A DNA stretch of 34,571 bases from an uncultured Saprospiraceae bacterium (GCA_937995675.1 CALKJE010000313.1:1-34571); one strand, 5' to 3'; positions 9,078 through 17,017 are shown, counted from the stretch's first letter. Notes: generated by a model not told the origin, from the sequence alone. Program-made: numbers and translations.

Positions 9078-9896
9078 TTAAAATGATGGTCTGAATTCAC
9101 CTATCAGTGCTGTTTGTCCATTTTCTGTAAAGCTTATAATATAAGCCTTGATCAAATTTTCTTTCTTATCAAAAAAATCAACTTTCAAGGTTCTAGATGA
9201 TTCTTGGTTTTTAAATCTTATTATTTCTATTTCTTCTCGTCCTTCGTAATAACTGTAATTTTTAATTTCTAATAAATTCCCGTCTACATCAACTGTTTTT
9301 GTGCGCTTTATCTTATCATCACGGTACTCATAGTTTTCAATCCTTTCCAACACCTCGTTTTTATAAGACTCTTTTCTTAAAATATTATCTCCATCATAAA
9401 TCGTCAGATATTTAAGTACTTTTTCGCCTCTGGAACTTTTGGAATAAGATAACTGAACAAACTCTCTGTTTAATGAATCGAATTGCCTTTCTTCTCTTTT
9501 AACATCACCAAGAATGGCTTCCAATTTTAATTCCTTTTGATCCAGGTTATATCGTACCACTCTGTTCGTGCCCACTGACCGGTTGGAAACCCTTGATTGA
9601 ATATTTCCATTTTTGTCATATTGATATAAAAGTTCAAAATCGTCCTTATAATTCTGAATTTTAATTATCCTCCCTTTTTCTAAATACCTTTTAGCTATCG
9701 GTTCAGATTCGAATTCAAAATCACCATTGATATTCAGGGTATCAAAATCATTTATCACTTCAGAAAACATCTCCACAGATGTTACATCTTCAGAAACTTT
9801 ACTTAAACTAAAAGGATAAGTATAGGCAAGTTCCTGACCAATACAAAGGGAGCTAAAAATAAATAGCCATAAATTAACAGTTAGGATTACTTTCAT
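9078..9896 (-). CDS. Secreted protein of unknown function with YD-like repeats
   Basis: 272 residues. A hydrophobic N terminus (MKVILTVNLWLFIFSSLCIG, cleavage before Gln21) indicates export. The mature part is rich in Tyr, Asp, Asn and Lys, with recurring short strands such as YDKNGN, YEYRDDKI, VDGNLLEIKNYSYY and FFDKKENLIKAY. These resemble the YD/RHS-like or antitoxin-like repeats that form beta solenoids in secreted Bacteroidota proteins. I do not recognise a named family. It lies 48 bp downstream of the T9SS adhesin gene on the same strand and may be co-transcribed with it, which would hint at an envelope role; that is inference. Confidence 0.6.
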   Translation of the reverse strand: MKVILTVNLWLFIFSSLCIGQELAYTYPFSLSKVSEDVTSVEMFSEVINDFDTLNINGDFEFESEPIAKRYLEKGRIIKIQNYKDDFELLYQYDKNGNIQSRVSNRSVGTNRVVRYNLDQKELKLEAILGDVKREERQFDSLNREFVQLSYSKSSRGEKVLKYLTIYDGDNILRKESYKNEVLERIENYEYRDDKIKRTKTVDVDGNLLEIKNYSYYEGREEIEIIRFKNQESSRTLKVDFFDKKENLIKAYIISFTENGQTALIGEFRPSF

Positions 9897-9944
9897 TTTT
9901 TACTTTTTTTTTGTTAAAAACGAAAAAAAACACCTTTTATTTTT

Positions 9945-12293
9945 TTACCGAATTAAAGAAATATCTCCACCATAATCTAAAACAACACCGTCTATAAAAC
10001 GAATTTGTGCGACCCAGACATAGACTCCTTGCTCGGCATTTTCTCCTTTTACTCGTCCATTCCAGCCTTCCAATTCATTACTTGGCCTTAGGTTATTTCC
10101 TTCATAAAAAACACCTCCCCAGCGATTGAAGATCGTTAGTGAAACAATGGACTCCACTTCTACTCCACCGTATATTGTAAAATAATCATTACGACCATCC
10201 GCATTCGGGCTGAAAGCATTTGGCACATAGAATTCTCTAAGTTTCATGACTGAAACAGCGACGGAATCTTTTCCAACACAGCCATCGGCAGAGACCACTT
10301 CTAATTGATAGAAACCGTCGTTTAGTGGTAGCGTTTCTGGGTTAAGACAAACCTCACAATCAAATTCCGTGGTACTAGTCCACAAGAAAGTATCAATCTG
10401 AATATTATTAATTGAAGGATTTAATTCAATGGTCGTTCCTAAATCTATGGTTTGGCTTTCGCCTAAATCTACGATCGGTATTTCAGCTGCAATCAAGGTG
10501 CCATTGGTGGTTCCAGTACAACCATTTTCATCGGTTACTAAAACTTCATATGCTCCTGCTGGTAGGTCTGTAAATAACATTTCATTGGTAGCAACACCTC
10601 CATTTAAAGCATATTCATATACACCTGTTCCTCCCGTAGTTTGGATAAGTTCAATCATTCCCGTGGTTGATCCTGAGCAATCTGGTCCTAAAAAATCGGC
10701 AGAAATTTCAATCGGAACGGGTGCATCAAGGATCAAGGTTTCAGTTTCCGAACAGCCTTTGCTGTCAGTTACAAGGACGGTGTAAGCACCCGGACCAAGT
10801 TGATCGATAGTTGATGATGTTGCTCCATTATTCCAATCATAATTAAAGTTACTGTTCCCGCCCATCACTTCCGCGGTAATACTTCCGTCTGTTGCTTCAG
10901 GACAAGAAACACCAAAACCATTTTGATCCAGTGGTTGAAGATCTACGGTCAAGCGCTCTGGTTGATCAATTGTTTCTATAATAAAATTAAAATTGCCGAA
11001 ACTATCTTCAATCGTAATACTATAAGTACCCGATACCAACGTGATCAGAGAAGTATTAAAATTAAGAAAATCAATAAATCCAACACCGTTTGCATTCCCA
11101 TTTAGTTGCTCCCATGAATAGGTAAAAGGAGGTGTTCCATCCGTTACCATAAAATCAATTTGTCCATTATTTTCTGCGAAACAATCGACTGGTTCTGTTT
11201 GAGAAGTGGATTGAATATTACAAATAATTACTTCTAGATCTAAATTAATAATACTATCACAATTCTGAAAAGAAGGCAGTGTCTCTTCATAAATCCCAGT
11301 TTCCACGAAAGGTAAATTTCCAATAAAGAACGTATCTTCGGTACAGAGAAATAAATCTAAATTTGAAACCGGAGTAGGTTGCTCGGTCAGATTGACGGTA
11401 ACAATACTATCACAACCCGCCTGATTTTCTAAAACAAAATTATAAAAGCCTGTCTCACAAATTAAGGTATCCGCTACTTCGAAGCATTCTCCTTCACAAA
11501 CGATTTCTGTCAAGTTTGTTGGCGGGATGGATTCTACTATAATTTCTCTACAAGAAGGAGGACCTTCATCACAGCGATTAGCGGAGGTAACGCAAAGGTT
11601 ATATACGCCAGGTGCTGGAAAAGTAATCTCAGTAATGCTACTACTATCTCCTGCTGCTGCACCATTTAGTGTCCAAAAAAACTCTGTTGCACCAATCGGT
11701 GCTTCTACAGAATAGCTTAATGGAAAATCAGGACAAGCGGAACTTGGTCCTATAATTTGACCACTATCTTCGATAGGTAGTACACTGGTACTTCCAGAAG
11801 TGACCGTAAAAGTCCAGTCGCAGTTATCACCAAACCCTCCGTCCATGACGATATAATAATATTGACCAATGATAAGTGGTTCATTGTTGGTGATCGTTCC
11901 ACTCTGACCCTCATTGATGATTCCAGCAGCACCACCAAAGCAATTAGAAATACGGCGAAAATTTTGACAGTCAATTCCTTCATAGAGACCAAACTCTAGT
12001 CCGAAGTCCATATCACAATTATTCACAGCCATATTTACTGCTAAGTCGGTACTACCTGCAATGAAAGCGATCCATTGCATATTGTGTGCGACAAAAGTGC
12101 ATTCTCCTGCAAATCCAGGAGGCGCTTGTCCAACAATAGTAGCGTTATGACGACCAGTAAATCCGTCAATATCACAGATAATACAAGCCTCAGTACAAAA
12201 AGAAGTCATCGTAGGTGGATCAACACAAGGTTCGGGTTGTCCAATCAAGATAGAAGAAAATAAAAGAAGATGGATCAGCAAAAATAGACGCAT
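9945..12293 (-). CDS. T9SS-exported adhesin-like protein with gliding-motility (type B) C-terminal domain
   Basis: 782 residues from the ATG at 12293; a TTG two codons earlier (12299) is in frame but unnecessary. Signal peptide 1-19 (MRLFLLIHLLLFSSILIG before Gln). Order: a jelly-roll-like N-terminal region (about 40-165), an Ig/PKD-like domain (about 170-255, FFWTLNGAAAGDSSS), two short Cys-containing modules of the CDSI-V-NL type, at least three SprB-like repeats (YSITIEDSFGN, YTVLVTDSKGCSE, YEVLVTDENGCTG), and the C-terminal sorting domain from about 686 (VPNAFSPNADGRNDYF ... IFNRWGGVFYEG ... GVYVWVAQI). This domain directs T9SS export and surface attachment. No PorP/SprF gene adjoins it. 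Likely role: surface adhesion or gliding. Confidence 0.88.
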   Translation of the reverse strand: MRLFLLIHLLLFSSILIGQPEPCVDPPTMTSFCTEACIICDIDGFTGRHNATIVGQAPPGFAGECTFVAHNMQWIAFIAGSTDLAVNMAVNNCDMDFGLEFGLYEGIDCQNFRRISNCFGGAAGIINEGQSGTITNNEPLIIGQYYYIVMDGGFGDNCDWTFTVTSGSTSVLPIEDSGQIIGPSSACPDFPLSYSVEAPIGATEFFWTLNGAAAGDSSSITEITFPAPGVYNLCVTSANRCDEGPPSCREIIVESIPPTNLTEIVCEGECFEVADTLICETGFYNFVLENQAGCDSIVTVNLTEQPTPVSNLDLFLCTEDTFFIGNLPFVETGIYEETLPSFQNCDSIINLDLEVIICNIQSTSQTEPVDCFAENNGQIDFMVTDGTPPFTYSWEQLNGNANGVGFIDFLNFNTSLITLVSGTYSITIEDSFGNFNFIIETIDQPERLTVDLQPLDQNGFGVSCPEATDGSITAEVMGGNSNFNYDWNNGATSSTIDQLGPGAYTVLVTDSKGCSETETLILDAPVPIEISADFLGPDCSGSTTGMIELIQTTGGTGVYEYALNGGVATNEMLFTDLPAGAYEVLVTDENGCTGTTNGTLIAAEIPIVDLGESQTIDLGTTIELNPSINNIQIDTFLWTSTTEFDCEVCLNPETLPLNDGFYQLEVVSADGCVGKDSVAVSVMKLREFYVPNAFSPNADGRNDYFTIYGGVEVESIVSLTIFNRWGGVFYEGNNLRPSNELEGWNGRVKGENAEQGVYVWVAQIRFIDGVVLDYGGDISLIR

Positions 12294-12296
12294 AAC

Positions 12297-12304
12297 CAAA
12301 TATA
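12297..12304 (-). promoter_or_regulatory. -7 promoter element (TATATTTG), possibly giving a leaderless mRNA
   Basis: On the minus strand TATATTTG matches the Bacteroidota -7 consensus TAnnTTTG and ends only 3 bases before the ATG of the T9SS protein gene. No clear TTTG at -33 is visible; that region is the T tract of the upstream terminator. Transcription would start at or next to the ATG. Confidence 0.4.
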
Positions 12305-12323
12305 GGAAAATAAGTTCCTTAAT

Positions 12324-12356
12324 AAAAAAAAGCGGTAGAGTATTTACTCCACCGCT
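12324..12356 (-). terminator. Rho-independent terminator of the mscS-like gene
   Basis: Read on the minus strand: stem AGCGGT-GGAGT / ACTC-ACCGCT with one internal mismatch (12331-12356), small loop, then T7 (complement of the A run at 12324-12330). It lies 30 bp after the channel gene's stop codon and before the next minus-strand gene. Confidence 0.8.
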
Positions 12357-12385
12357 AATGTGTATTTATATGAAAGATGTATTAT

Positions 12386-13216
12386 TTAATTAGCCGATAC
12401 TGGCATATTAGATTTTAAGTGTAGATCCATTTGTGGGTATGGAATACCTATATTCGCTTTATCGAATTCTTTTTTAATGTTCTCCTGCATAAAGAAGAAT
12501 ACATCCCAGTAATGCTCGCTTTTCGCCCAAGGTCGGACGGTAAAGTTAACAGAGCTATCCGCTAATTCAGCAACGAATACATCTACTGGTTTTGCTTGTG
12601 TAATCTGTGGACAACGCTTCGCTACTTCGAGGATAATAGAACGTGCCTGATCAATATCATCATCATATCCTATTCCATAAGTCATATCCACCCTAATCTC
12701 TCCTTGTCCAGAAATATTGGTAATGATTCCGCTAGTAACTACACCATTAGGAACGATTATTTTCTTATTATCAGGTGTAACAAGTAGGGTATTAAAAATT
12801 TGTACTTCATCCACTACTCCAACATTACCGCCCAGATCTACCAGATCTCCTACTTTATAAGGTTTAAAGATTAGAATCATAATTCCGCTGGCAAAATGTC
12901 CTAAGCTTCCTTGTAATGCCATTCCAATAGCAAAGGCCATTGCACCGAAAATAGCGACAAAAGAAGTCGTTTCAATTCCGAACATTCCTGCTACGCTTAA
13001 TAAAAGCATCACCTTAAGACCTACGCTTACTAGAGAGGTAAGAAAGGGGGAAATAGTAGGATCAATTCCTCGCTTTTGCATCATGTTTTTTACTATACCG
13101 ACAATCCAGCCGATAATCATAAAACCGATTACGAGGGTAATAATCGCCCCAATCACTTTTGGTGCATATTCCGTTGCCATTTCAGAGATTTTTCCGAGGT
13201 CAAACAAGTCTGTCAT
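12386..13216 (-). CDS. Small-conductance mechanosensitive channel, MscS family
   Basis: 276 residues, close to the 286 of E. coli MscS. Three transmembrane helices are visible (about 17-43, 60-82 and 85-117). The pore helix TM3 has the Ala/Gly-rich pattern FGAMAFAIGMALQGSLGHFASGIMIL, followed by the signature FKPYKVGDLVDLGGNVGVVDEVQIFNT and the beta-domain motif IIVPNGVV, then the alpha/beta domain ending in GIPYPQMDLHL. It sits in the inner membrane as a heptamer and releases solutes on hypo-osmotic shock. The N-terminal ATG fits the family. It is transcribed divergently from recX and ends in a strong terminator. Confidence 0.93.
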   Translation of the reverse strand: MTDLFDLGKISEMATEYAPKVIGAIITLVIGFMIIGWIVGIVKNMMQKRGIDPTISPFLTSLVSVGLKVMLLLSVAGMFGIETTSFVAIFGAMAFAIGMALQGSLGHFASGIMILIFKPYKVGDLVDLGGNVGVVDEVQIFNTLLVTPDNKKIIVPNGVVTSGIITNISGQGEIRVDMTYGIGYDDDIDQARSIILEVAKRCPQITQAKPVDVFVAELADSSVNFTVRPWAKSEHYWDVFFFMQENIKKEFDKANIGIPYPQMDLHLKSNMPVSAN

Positions 13217-13344
13217 TTTAATTGTTATTTTAGTTATAAATAAAGAAGTTGTTTAAATTTGTTTCAAACATGCTCTTATGACGGAAAGATTTTAAAAAGT
13301 CAGCCTGTTTGTATAATTATTTTTATTTTTTTTAAAAAAATCTC

Positions 13345-13827
13345 TTGGATAAAAAGCCTAAAGTCTCTCTTACGCAAACGCAGGCGTTGATACGATTACA
13401 GAAATACTGTGCTTATCAGGATCGTTGTCATAGTGAAGTCCGTACAAAAATCATGGAACTCGGTGTTTTTGGTGAAGACTTAGAAAATATTATTGTACTT
13501 CTAATCGGAGATAATTTTTTAAATGAAGAACGGTTTGCTCGCTCCTACGCTCGAGGAAAATTTAGAATTAAAAAATGGGGCCGAGTTCGTATTCGGCAAG
13601 AATTACGACGTCGAAAGATATCTCCCTATTGTATCAAAAAAGCGATGCAAGAACTAGAAGAGTTTGACTATGATCAAAAATTAGTAGATCTACTCGAAAA
13701 GAAAGATCGTACCCTCCGAGAAGCGGATATGTGGAAACGACGAGGCAAGCTGGCCGAACATGCGATCCGCAAAGGTTTTGAAACAGGATTGGTCTGGGAA
13801 ACGGTCAAAAGATTATGGCCCGTATAA
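13345..13827 (+). CDS. recX: RecX regulatory protein (TTG start)
   Basis: 160 residues of three-helix repeats typical of RecX: QALIRLQKYCAYQDRCHSEVRTKIMELG, then DNFLNEERFARSYARGKFRIKKWGRVRIRQELRRRKIS, then a third repeat ending GKLAEHAIRKGFETGLVWETV. RecX binds RecA filaments in the cytoplasm and modulates recombination and the SOS response. The only plausible start is TTG at 13345: a stop codon lies in frame at 13333 and the next ATG (13453) would remove the first conserved repeat. recA is not in the window. The gene is divergent from the MscS gene. Confidence 0.9.
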   Translation: MDKKPKVSLTQTQALIRLQKYCAYQDRCHSEVRTKIMELGVFGEDLENIIVLLIGDNFLNEERFARSYARGKFRIKKWGRVRIRQELRRRKISPYCIKKAMQELEEFDYDQKLVDLLEKKDRTLREADMWKRRGKLAEHAIRKGFETGLVWETVKRLWPV

Positions 13828-14026
13828 TCTAAAAGAGGTGATCGAATTTACTTTTTTGTAAAATAGACTACAAATTGAATCCCTCTAACCTTCGAGCTAG
13901 TCAAAAACATTACTCATTTAGCCTTCTGACTTTTATCATTTATTGGTTTCCTTTATTAGAAAAAAAGTATTATCTTAATAAGTAGTTAAGTACAGCACTT
14001 TTTTCAACCTTTAAAATAGTTAGATT

Positions 14027-14251
14027 ATGAAAAAGAAAAAATTACAACTCAACACGATTAAAGTAAAGAGCTTTACAGCCATCATGCCAACGGAACAACA
14101 ACGTACGGCTAAAGGTGGAGCCGCTGCCCTAATTAATTATAAAATTCGTACTGGTAAAGGTTCTTGGACAGAAGTTAAGTCTGGAAGAGAGTCCATTTCT
14201 GATGCGATACAAGATACTAGATTAGAAAAAGGCGATCATTTAGCACGCTGA
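14027..14251 (+). CDS. Double-glycine leader peptide resembling Bacteroidota class I lanthipeptide (pinensin-type) precursors
   Basis: 74 residues. The N terminus is a Lys-rich leader, KKKKLQLNTIKVKSF (2-16), followed by a polar stretch and a Gly-Gly site at 30-31. The pattern K-L-x-L-x-x-(I/L)-x-V-x-S-F ... K-G-G is the one I know from lanthipeptide and related RiPP precursors of Bacteroidota. The presumed core (32-74) has no cysteine, so lanthionine rings cannot form; it has seven Ser/Thr (T42, S46, T48, S52, S56, S58, T64), one Trp and balanced charges. No LanB, LanC, cyclase, C39-peptidase transporter or protease gene adjoins it. Its last 16 bp overlap the 3' end of the convergent gene. 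It may be an exported signal or an orphan RiPP; function unknown. Confidence 0.65.
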   Translation: MKKKKLQLNTIKVKSFTAIMPTEQQRTAKGGAAALINYKIRTGKGSWTEVKSGRESISDAIQDTRLEKGDHLAR

Positions 14252-15774
14252 TAACGATTTGCAATAACCGTTGCAAAAGGAATTTTATTGATTTTACTTT
14301 CTATCCAGGAAGTAAAATCAAAATATTCCAATAGGATCTTTTCAGAAGGTTGCTCCGCCAATTCTTCAATAGCGCTTTTCAGTTCTTCCCTTGCACTTGC
14401 CAACGTGCTTCGATCATTTCCTTTTACCGTTTGTTGAAAAAATTGTAAAAGTGCTTTTTCAAATTCATAGACCTGATTTTTCCTTCTCAAATAACGATAT
14501 GTATTCTTTATAAGCGATTCTAATAACACCGTATTACCCATTTCATAATGGATAATCAGATTAAGCATTCGGGCCAAACTCTGTAAATCTTCTCGCTCGA
14601 TACTTCGTGGTAAATCCAACCAAAGATTTAAGTATTTATGTGCCTCATCATAGTTTCCATTTCCAAAACTAATGTAGAAATATTGAAAGTAAAAACTTCC
14701 TCGTTCTAAAGATTGGCCTTCGTATTTTGGTAAGTCTTTTAAATGCTCTTGAAGTATATTCCAGCCTTCTTCAAATGCTCCCGTCTGAATACACAACCGA
14801 AAAGAAAGCGTGTTATAATGCTTAAATATTCGGAAGTCATCGTCTTTTGAATCACCTTTTAATCCTTTAAAAATCAACAAGTTAGATTTTACTTCTTCAT
14901 ATTTCCCAAGTAATCCGCAAGCAAGAATCAAATTTGTTCTCCCATAGATATAAGCAGATTTATCTTCTTTTAGAAGCATGGGATATTTTTCCATTAAAGA
15001 AATCTGCGCTGTACTAAATTCATAAAAATCTTCGTACTTAAGCATTGAATAGGCAGCATTGCTTCGAATCCGAAAATAGAGAATTCTGGCTCGTTTAGAA
15101 AGCGCATTTTCAGGAGATTGCAATAAGGGATCAGCCAACATTTCCTGAAGCCATTGCTGTTGATCTGCACTTCGGAGAACCGCATATTTTCGACGACTAA
15201 TAATTAACTGATAGAGCATGCGTTGGTACGCAGAAAGATTTCGAATACGGGCAATATGCCCTTGTTCTTCAGCATCCATTTTTTCTAGTTCACTGTCTAA
15301 AAAAGCAATGTCTTCTCGAGCATAGGCAATTTTTTTTCTCCAATTTAGAATTTCAATCAATTCTAAAAACAGTTCGTACTCTTCTCCAATCTTTTTTCCT
15401 TTCGCCAACAGTTCTAGACACTCTCGATAATGAGAGCGATTATACAATACCTGTACTTGCTGTATTAGATTATTTATTTTGTAAACAACAGAAGTCCCTT
15501 CATCATAAAGTTGGAGTGCATTAAGAATAGCCTGATATAGATATGCTTTTAGTTGAGAATATTTTCTACTCGTAATTTTTTCGTCACCATATACTTCTCT
15601 TTGTAGAGCCGGTTCATCTTGGGTTTCTTGTGCCGCGATCGTTTGAAAAAGCAATAAATATTTTTGATCACTGCGGGATGCTTGCCGTTTTAGATAGATA
15701 GAAACATAGCGAAGCTCTGATCCAGAAAGGGAATGAATCAAGCGAAATAATTTATCAGATGGTGTTTTAGACAT
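14236..15774 (-). CDS. Conserved all-helical (TPR-like) protein of unknown function
   Basis: 512 residues, no signal peptide and no membrane segment, so cytoplasmic. The start (MSKTPSDKLFRLIHSLSGSELRYVSIYLKRQ) matches a Bacteroidota-specific N-terminal motif, roughly LF-LI-SLS-SE-RY, that I have seen only on hypothetical proteins. The rest consists of paired amphipathic helices with many Tyr/Leu contacts (for example NRSHYRECLELLAKGKKIGEEY and GNYDEAHKYLNLWLDL), which is characteristic of TPR-type superhelices used for protein binding. It converges with the double-glycine peptide gene and is divergent from the LytTR gene. No catalytic motif is seen. Confidence 0.7.
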   Translation of the reverse strand: MSKTPSDKLFRLIHSLSGSELRYVSIYLKRQASRSDQKYLLLFQTIAAQETQDEPALQREVYGDEKITSRKYSQLKAYLYQAILNALQLYDEGTSVVYKINNLIQQVQVLYNRSHYRECLELLAKGKKIGEEYELFLELIEILNWRKKIAYAREDIAFLDSELEKMDAEEQGHIARIRNLSAYQRMLYQLIISRRKYAVLRSADQQQWLQEMLADPLLQSPENALSKRARILYFRIRSNAAYSMLKYEDFYEFSTAQISLMEKYPMLLKEDKSAYIYGRTNLILACGLLGKYEEVKSNLLIFKGLKGDSKDDDFRIFKHYNTLSFRLCIQTGAFEEGWNILQEHLKDLPKYEGQSLERGSFYFQYFYISFGNGNYDEAHKYLNLWLDLPRSIEREDLQSLARMLNLIIHYEMGNTVLLESLIKNTYRYLRRKNQVYEFEKALLQFFQQTVKGNDRSTLASAREELKSAIEELAEQPSEKILLEYFDFTSWIESKINKIPFATVIANRYQRAK

Positions 15775-15798
15775 AGGCTTCTGTCGGGTATTAGTCAG

Positions 15799-15830
15799 GA
15801 AAGATAGAAAATTAGATTGATAAATTCAAA
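15799..15830 (-). promoter_or_regulatory. Bacteroidota-type promoter for the helical-repeat gene
   Basis: On the minus strand TTTG (15830-15827), 20 bases, then TATCTTTC (15806-15799), one base off TAnnTTTG. Spacing fits the -33/-7 rule and predicts a start of transcription near 15794, about 20 bases before the ATG. Confidence 0.5.
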
Positions 15831-15847
15831 TCAGAAACCTGACTTAT

Positions 15848-15863
15848 AAGCCAATTTTGGCTT
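15848..15863. promoter_or_regulatory. Short inverted repeat in the divergent promoter region
   Basis: AAGCCAA-tt-TTGGCTT, 7-bp arms, between the helical-repeat gene and the LytTR gene, 18 bp upstream of the predicted minus-strand promoter. It could be an operator, but nothing links it to a specific regulator. Confidence 0.3.
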
Positions 15864-15956
15864 GTTTACAGCGCTTATTTTACTTAAAATTGTTTTGTAG
15901 TAAATCATTGTCTACCCAATCGATCGAATTCTATTAACCTATAAAAACTGCCTATT

Positions 15957-16352
15957 ATGAATAATGCTTCACAACGCCAACCATCTCCTTCTGATAAGAT
16001 TCGTCAAAAGATTCTATTACCAATTATGGGAGGACTTAATTTTGAAAAAACAGAAGAAATCGTCAGTCTACAGGCAGAAGGCAATTACACTCATCTATAC
16101 TTTAGTGATGGTAGAAAGATGCTGGTCTGCAAAACTCTAAGTGCACTCGAATCCATGATCGGGAATCCGTTAAAATTTATACGGATTCATCGATCCTACA
16201 CCATCAACATCAATCGTATTCAACAATATATGCGTGGAAAAGGTGGATATGTAAAAATGGAAAATGGTCAAGAAATTGACGTTTCCGTTAGCCGTAAGAA
16301 GGATTTTATGACGGCTTTGGGGAATTATTTTGGGACGTCGTCGTCGTCGTAG
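15957..16352 (+). CDS. Stand-alone LytTR DNA-binding protein
   Basis: 131 residues. Residues about 30-125 are a LytTR domain: EEIVSLQAEGNYTHLYFSDGRK, then the signature LKFIRIHRSYTININRI and VKMENGQEIDVSVSRKKDF. There is no receiver domain, no membrane segment and no signal-sensing part; the 25 residues before the domain are polar. LytTR proteins bind DNA direct repeats and usually act as response regulators, so this one may be controlled by its abundance or by a partner. The protein ends in four serines coded by a TCG run, and its TAG stop codon is supplied by the GTAGAGACG palindrome, so the natural C terminus was probably altered by arrival of that repeat. Confidence 0.88.
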   Translation: MNNASQRQPSPSDKIRQKILLPIMGGLNFEKTEEIVSLQAEGNYTHLYFSDGRKMLVCKTLSALESMIGNPLKFIRIHRSYTININRIQQYMRGKGGYVKMENGQEIDVSVSRKKDFMTALGNYFGTSSSS

Positions 16353-16466
16353 AGACGATTCATGAATCGTCTTTACATGAATCGTCTTTACATGAATCGT
16401 CTTTACGTGAATCGTCTCTACGTGAATCGTCTCTACGTGAATCGTCTCTACGTGAATCGTCTCTAC
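16349..16466. repeat. GTAGAGACG palindrome extended by a 7-copy, 15-bp tandem array
   Basis: 16349-16376 is a 28-bp palindrome (arms GTAGAGACG..., centre ATTCATGAAT, one G-T mismatch) of the same type as 343-370. Its right half is then repeated head to tail: seven 15-bp units fill 16362-16466, the first three ATGAATCGTCTTTAC and the last four GTGAATCGTCTCTAC. The array fills the junction of two convergent genes and holds the stop codon of each: TAG at 16350-16352 and, on the minus strand, TAG at 16465-16463. A short GTC/TCG run precedes it. Confidence 0.9.
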
Positions 16467-17017
16467 GACTTCCATTTTATGTTGCATCCCATACTTGGAT
16501 ATTGCTTTTCTATGGTTGTACCGCTGAGGACGGAATCAATCGCTCCTCGCAGATCTTCACCCGTTAGGGCAGTTCCGTTGCCTGGACGAGAATCGTCTAG
16601 ACGACCGCGGTAAGCAAGTTTTAAATTTCCATCAAAAACATAGAAATCAGGAGTACAAGCCGCATCATATGCTTTTGCTACTTCTTGGTGTTTATCATAT
16701 AAGTATGGAAAAGGAAAACGCAATACTTTTGCTACCAGACTCATTTTATCTGGACTATCCTCTGGATGTGCCTCCACATCGTTAGAACTAATCGCTATAA
16801 AAGCAACGCCCTTATTCCGGTACTCATTAGCGATCCGTACCAATTCTGGATTGACATGAATCACATACGGACAGTGATTACAAATAAACATGATCACCGT
16901 TGCTCGATCAGATTTTAAATCGTCAAGGGTATAATAATTACCGCTAACGGTATCTTTGATATGAAAGTTTGGTGCCTCGGTACCGAGGGGTAGCATAGTG
17001 GATTCTGTTAAGGCCAT
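16463..17017 (-). CDS. Thioredoxin-fold redoxin (AhpC/TSA-like) protein with CxxC
   Basis: 184 residues, no signal peptide, so cytoplasmic. The fold is that of peroxiredoxin/TlpA-like redoxins: LGTEAPNFHIKDTVSGNYYTLDDLK, then VIMFICNHCPYV with a CNHC active site (Cys46, Cys49), AISSND, and the cis-proline loop preceded by a further cysteine (CTPDFYVFD, Cys121-Pro123). A C-terminal Cys178 (MGCNIKW) is also typical of this subgroup. It is likely a thiol-disulfide oxidoreductase or thiol peroxidase; the partner is unknown. The stop codon lies in the last copy of the 15-bp tandem repeat. It lies 116 bp downstream of the VanY-like gene on the same strand, with a small hairpin in the gap, so separate expression is possible. 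Confidence 0.85.
   Translation of the reverse strand: MALTESTMLPLGTEAPNFHIKDTVSGNYYTLDDLKSDRATVIMFICNHCPYVIHVNPELVRIANEYRNKGVAFIAISSNDVEAHPEDSPDKMSLVAKVLRFPFPYLYDKHQEVAKAYDAACTPDFYVFDGNLKLAYRGRLDDSRPGNGTALTGEDLRGAIDSVLSGTTIEKQYPSMGCNIKWKS

Noticed and set aside
11750-11992. 80-codon minus-strand frame within the T9SS adhesin gene
   Set aside because: It is in another frame of a well-supported gene and has no recognisable features.
16362-16466. Possible CRISPR-like array
   Set aside because: The 15-bp units are head to tail without spacers, and no cas gene is nearby.
16362-16613. Open frame with repeated MNRLY/VNRLY units on the plus strand and VETIH units on the minus strand
   Set aside because: Both come from the 15-bp tandem repeat, whose length is a multiple of three and so keeps frames open; there is no family match and the frames overlap real genes.
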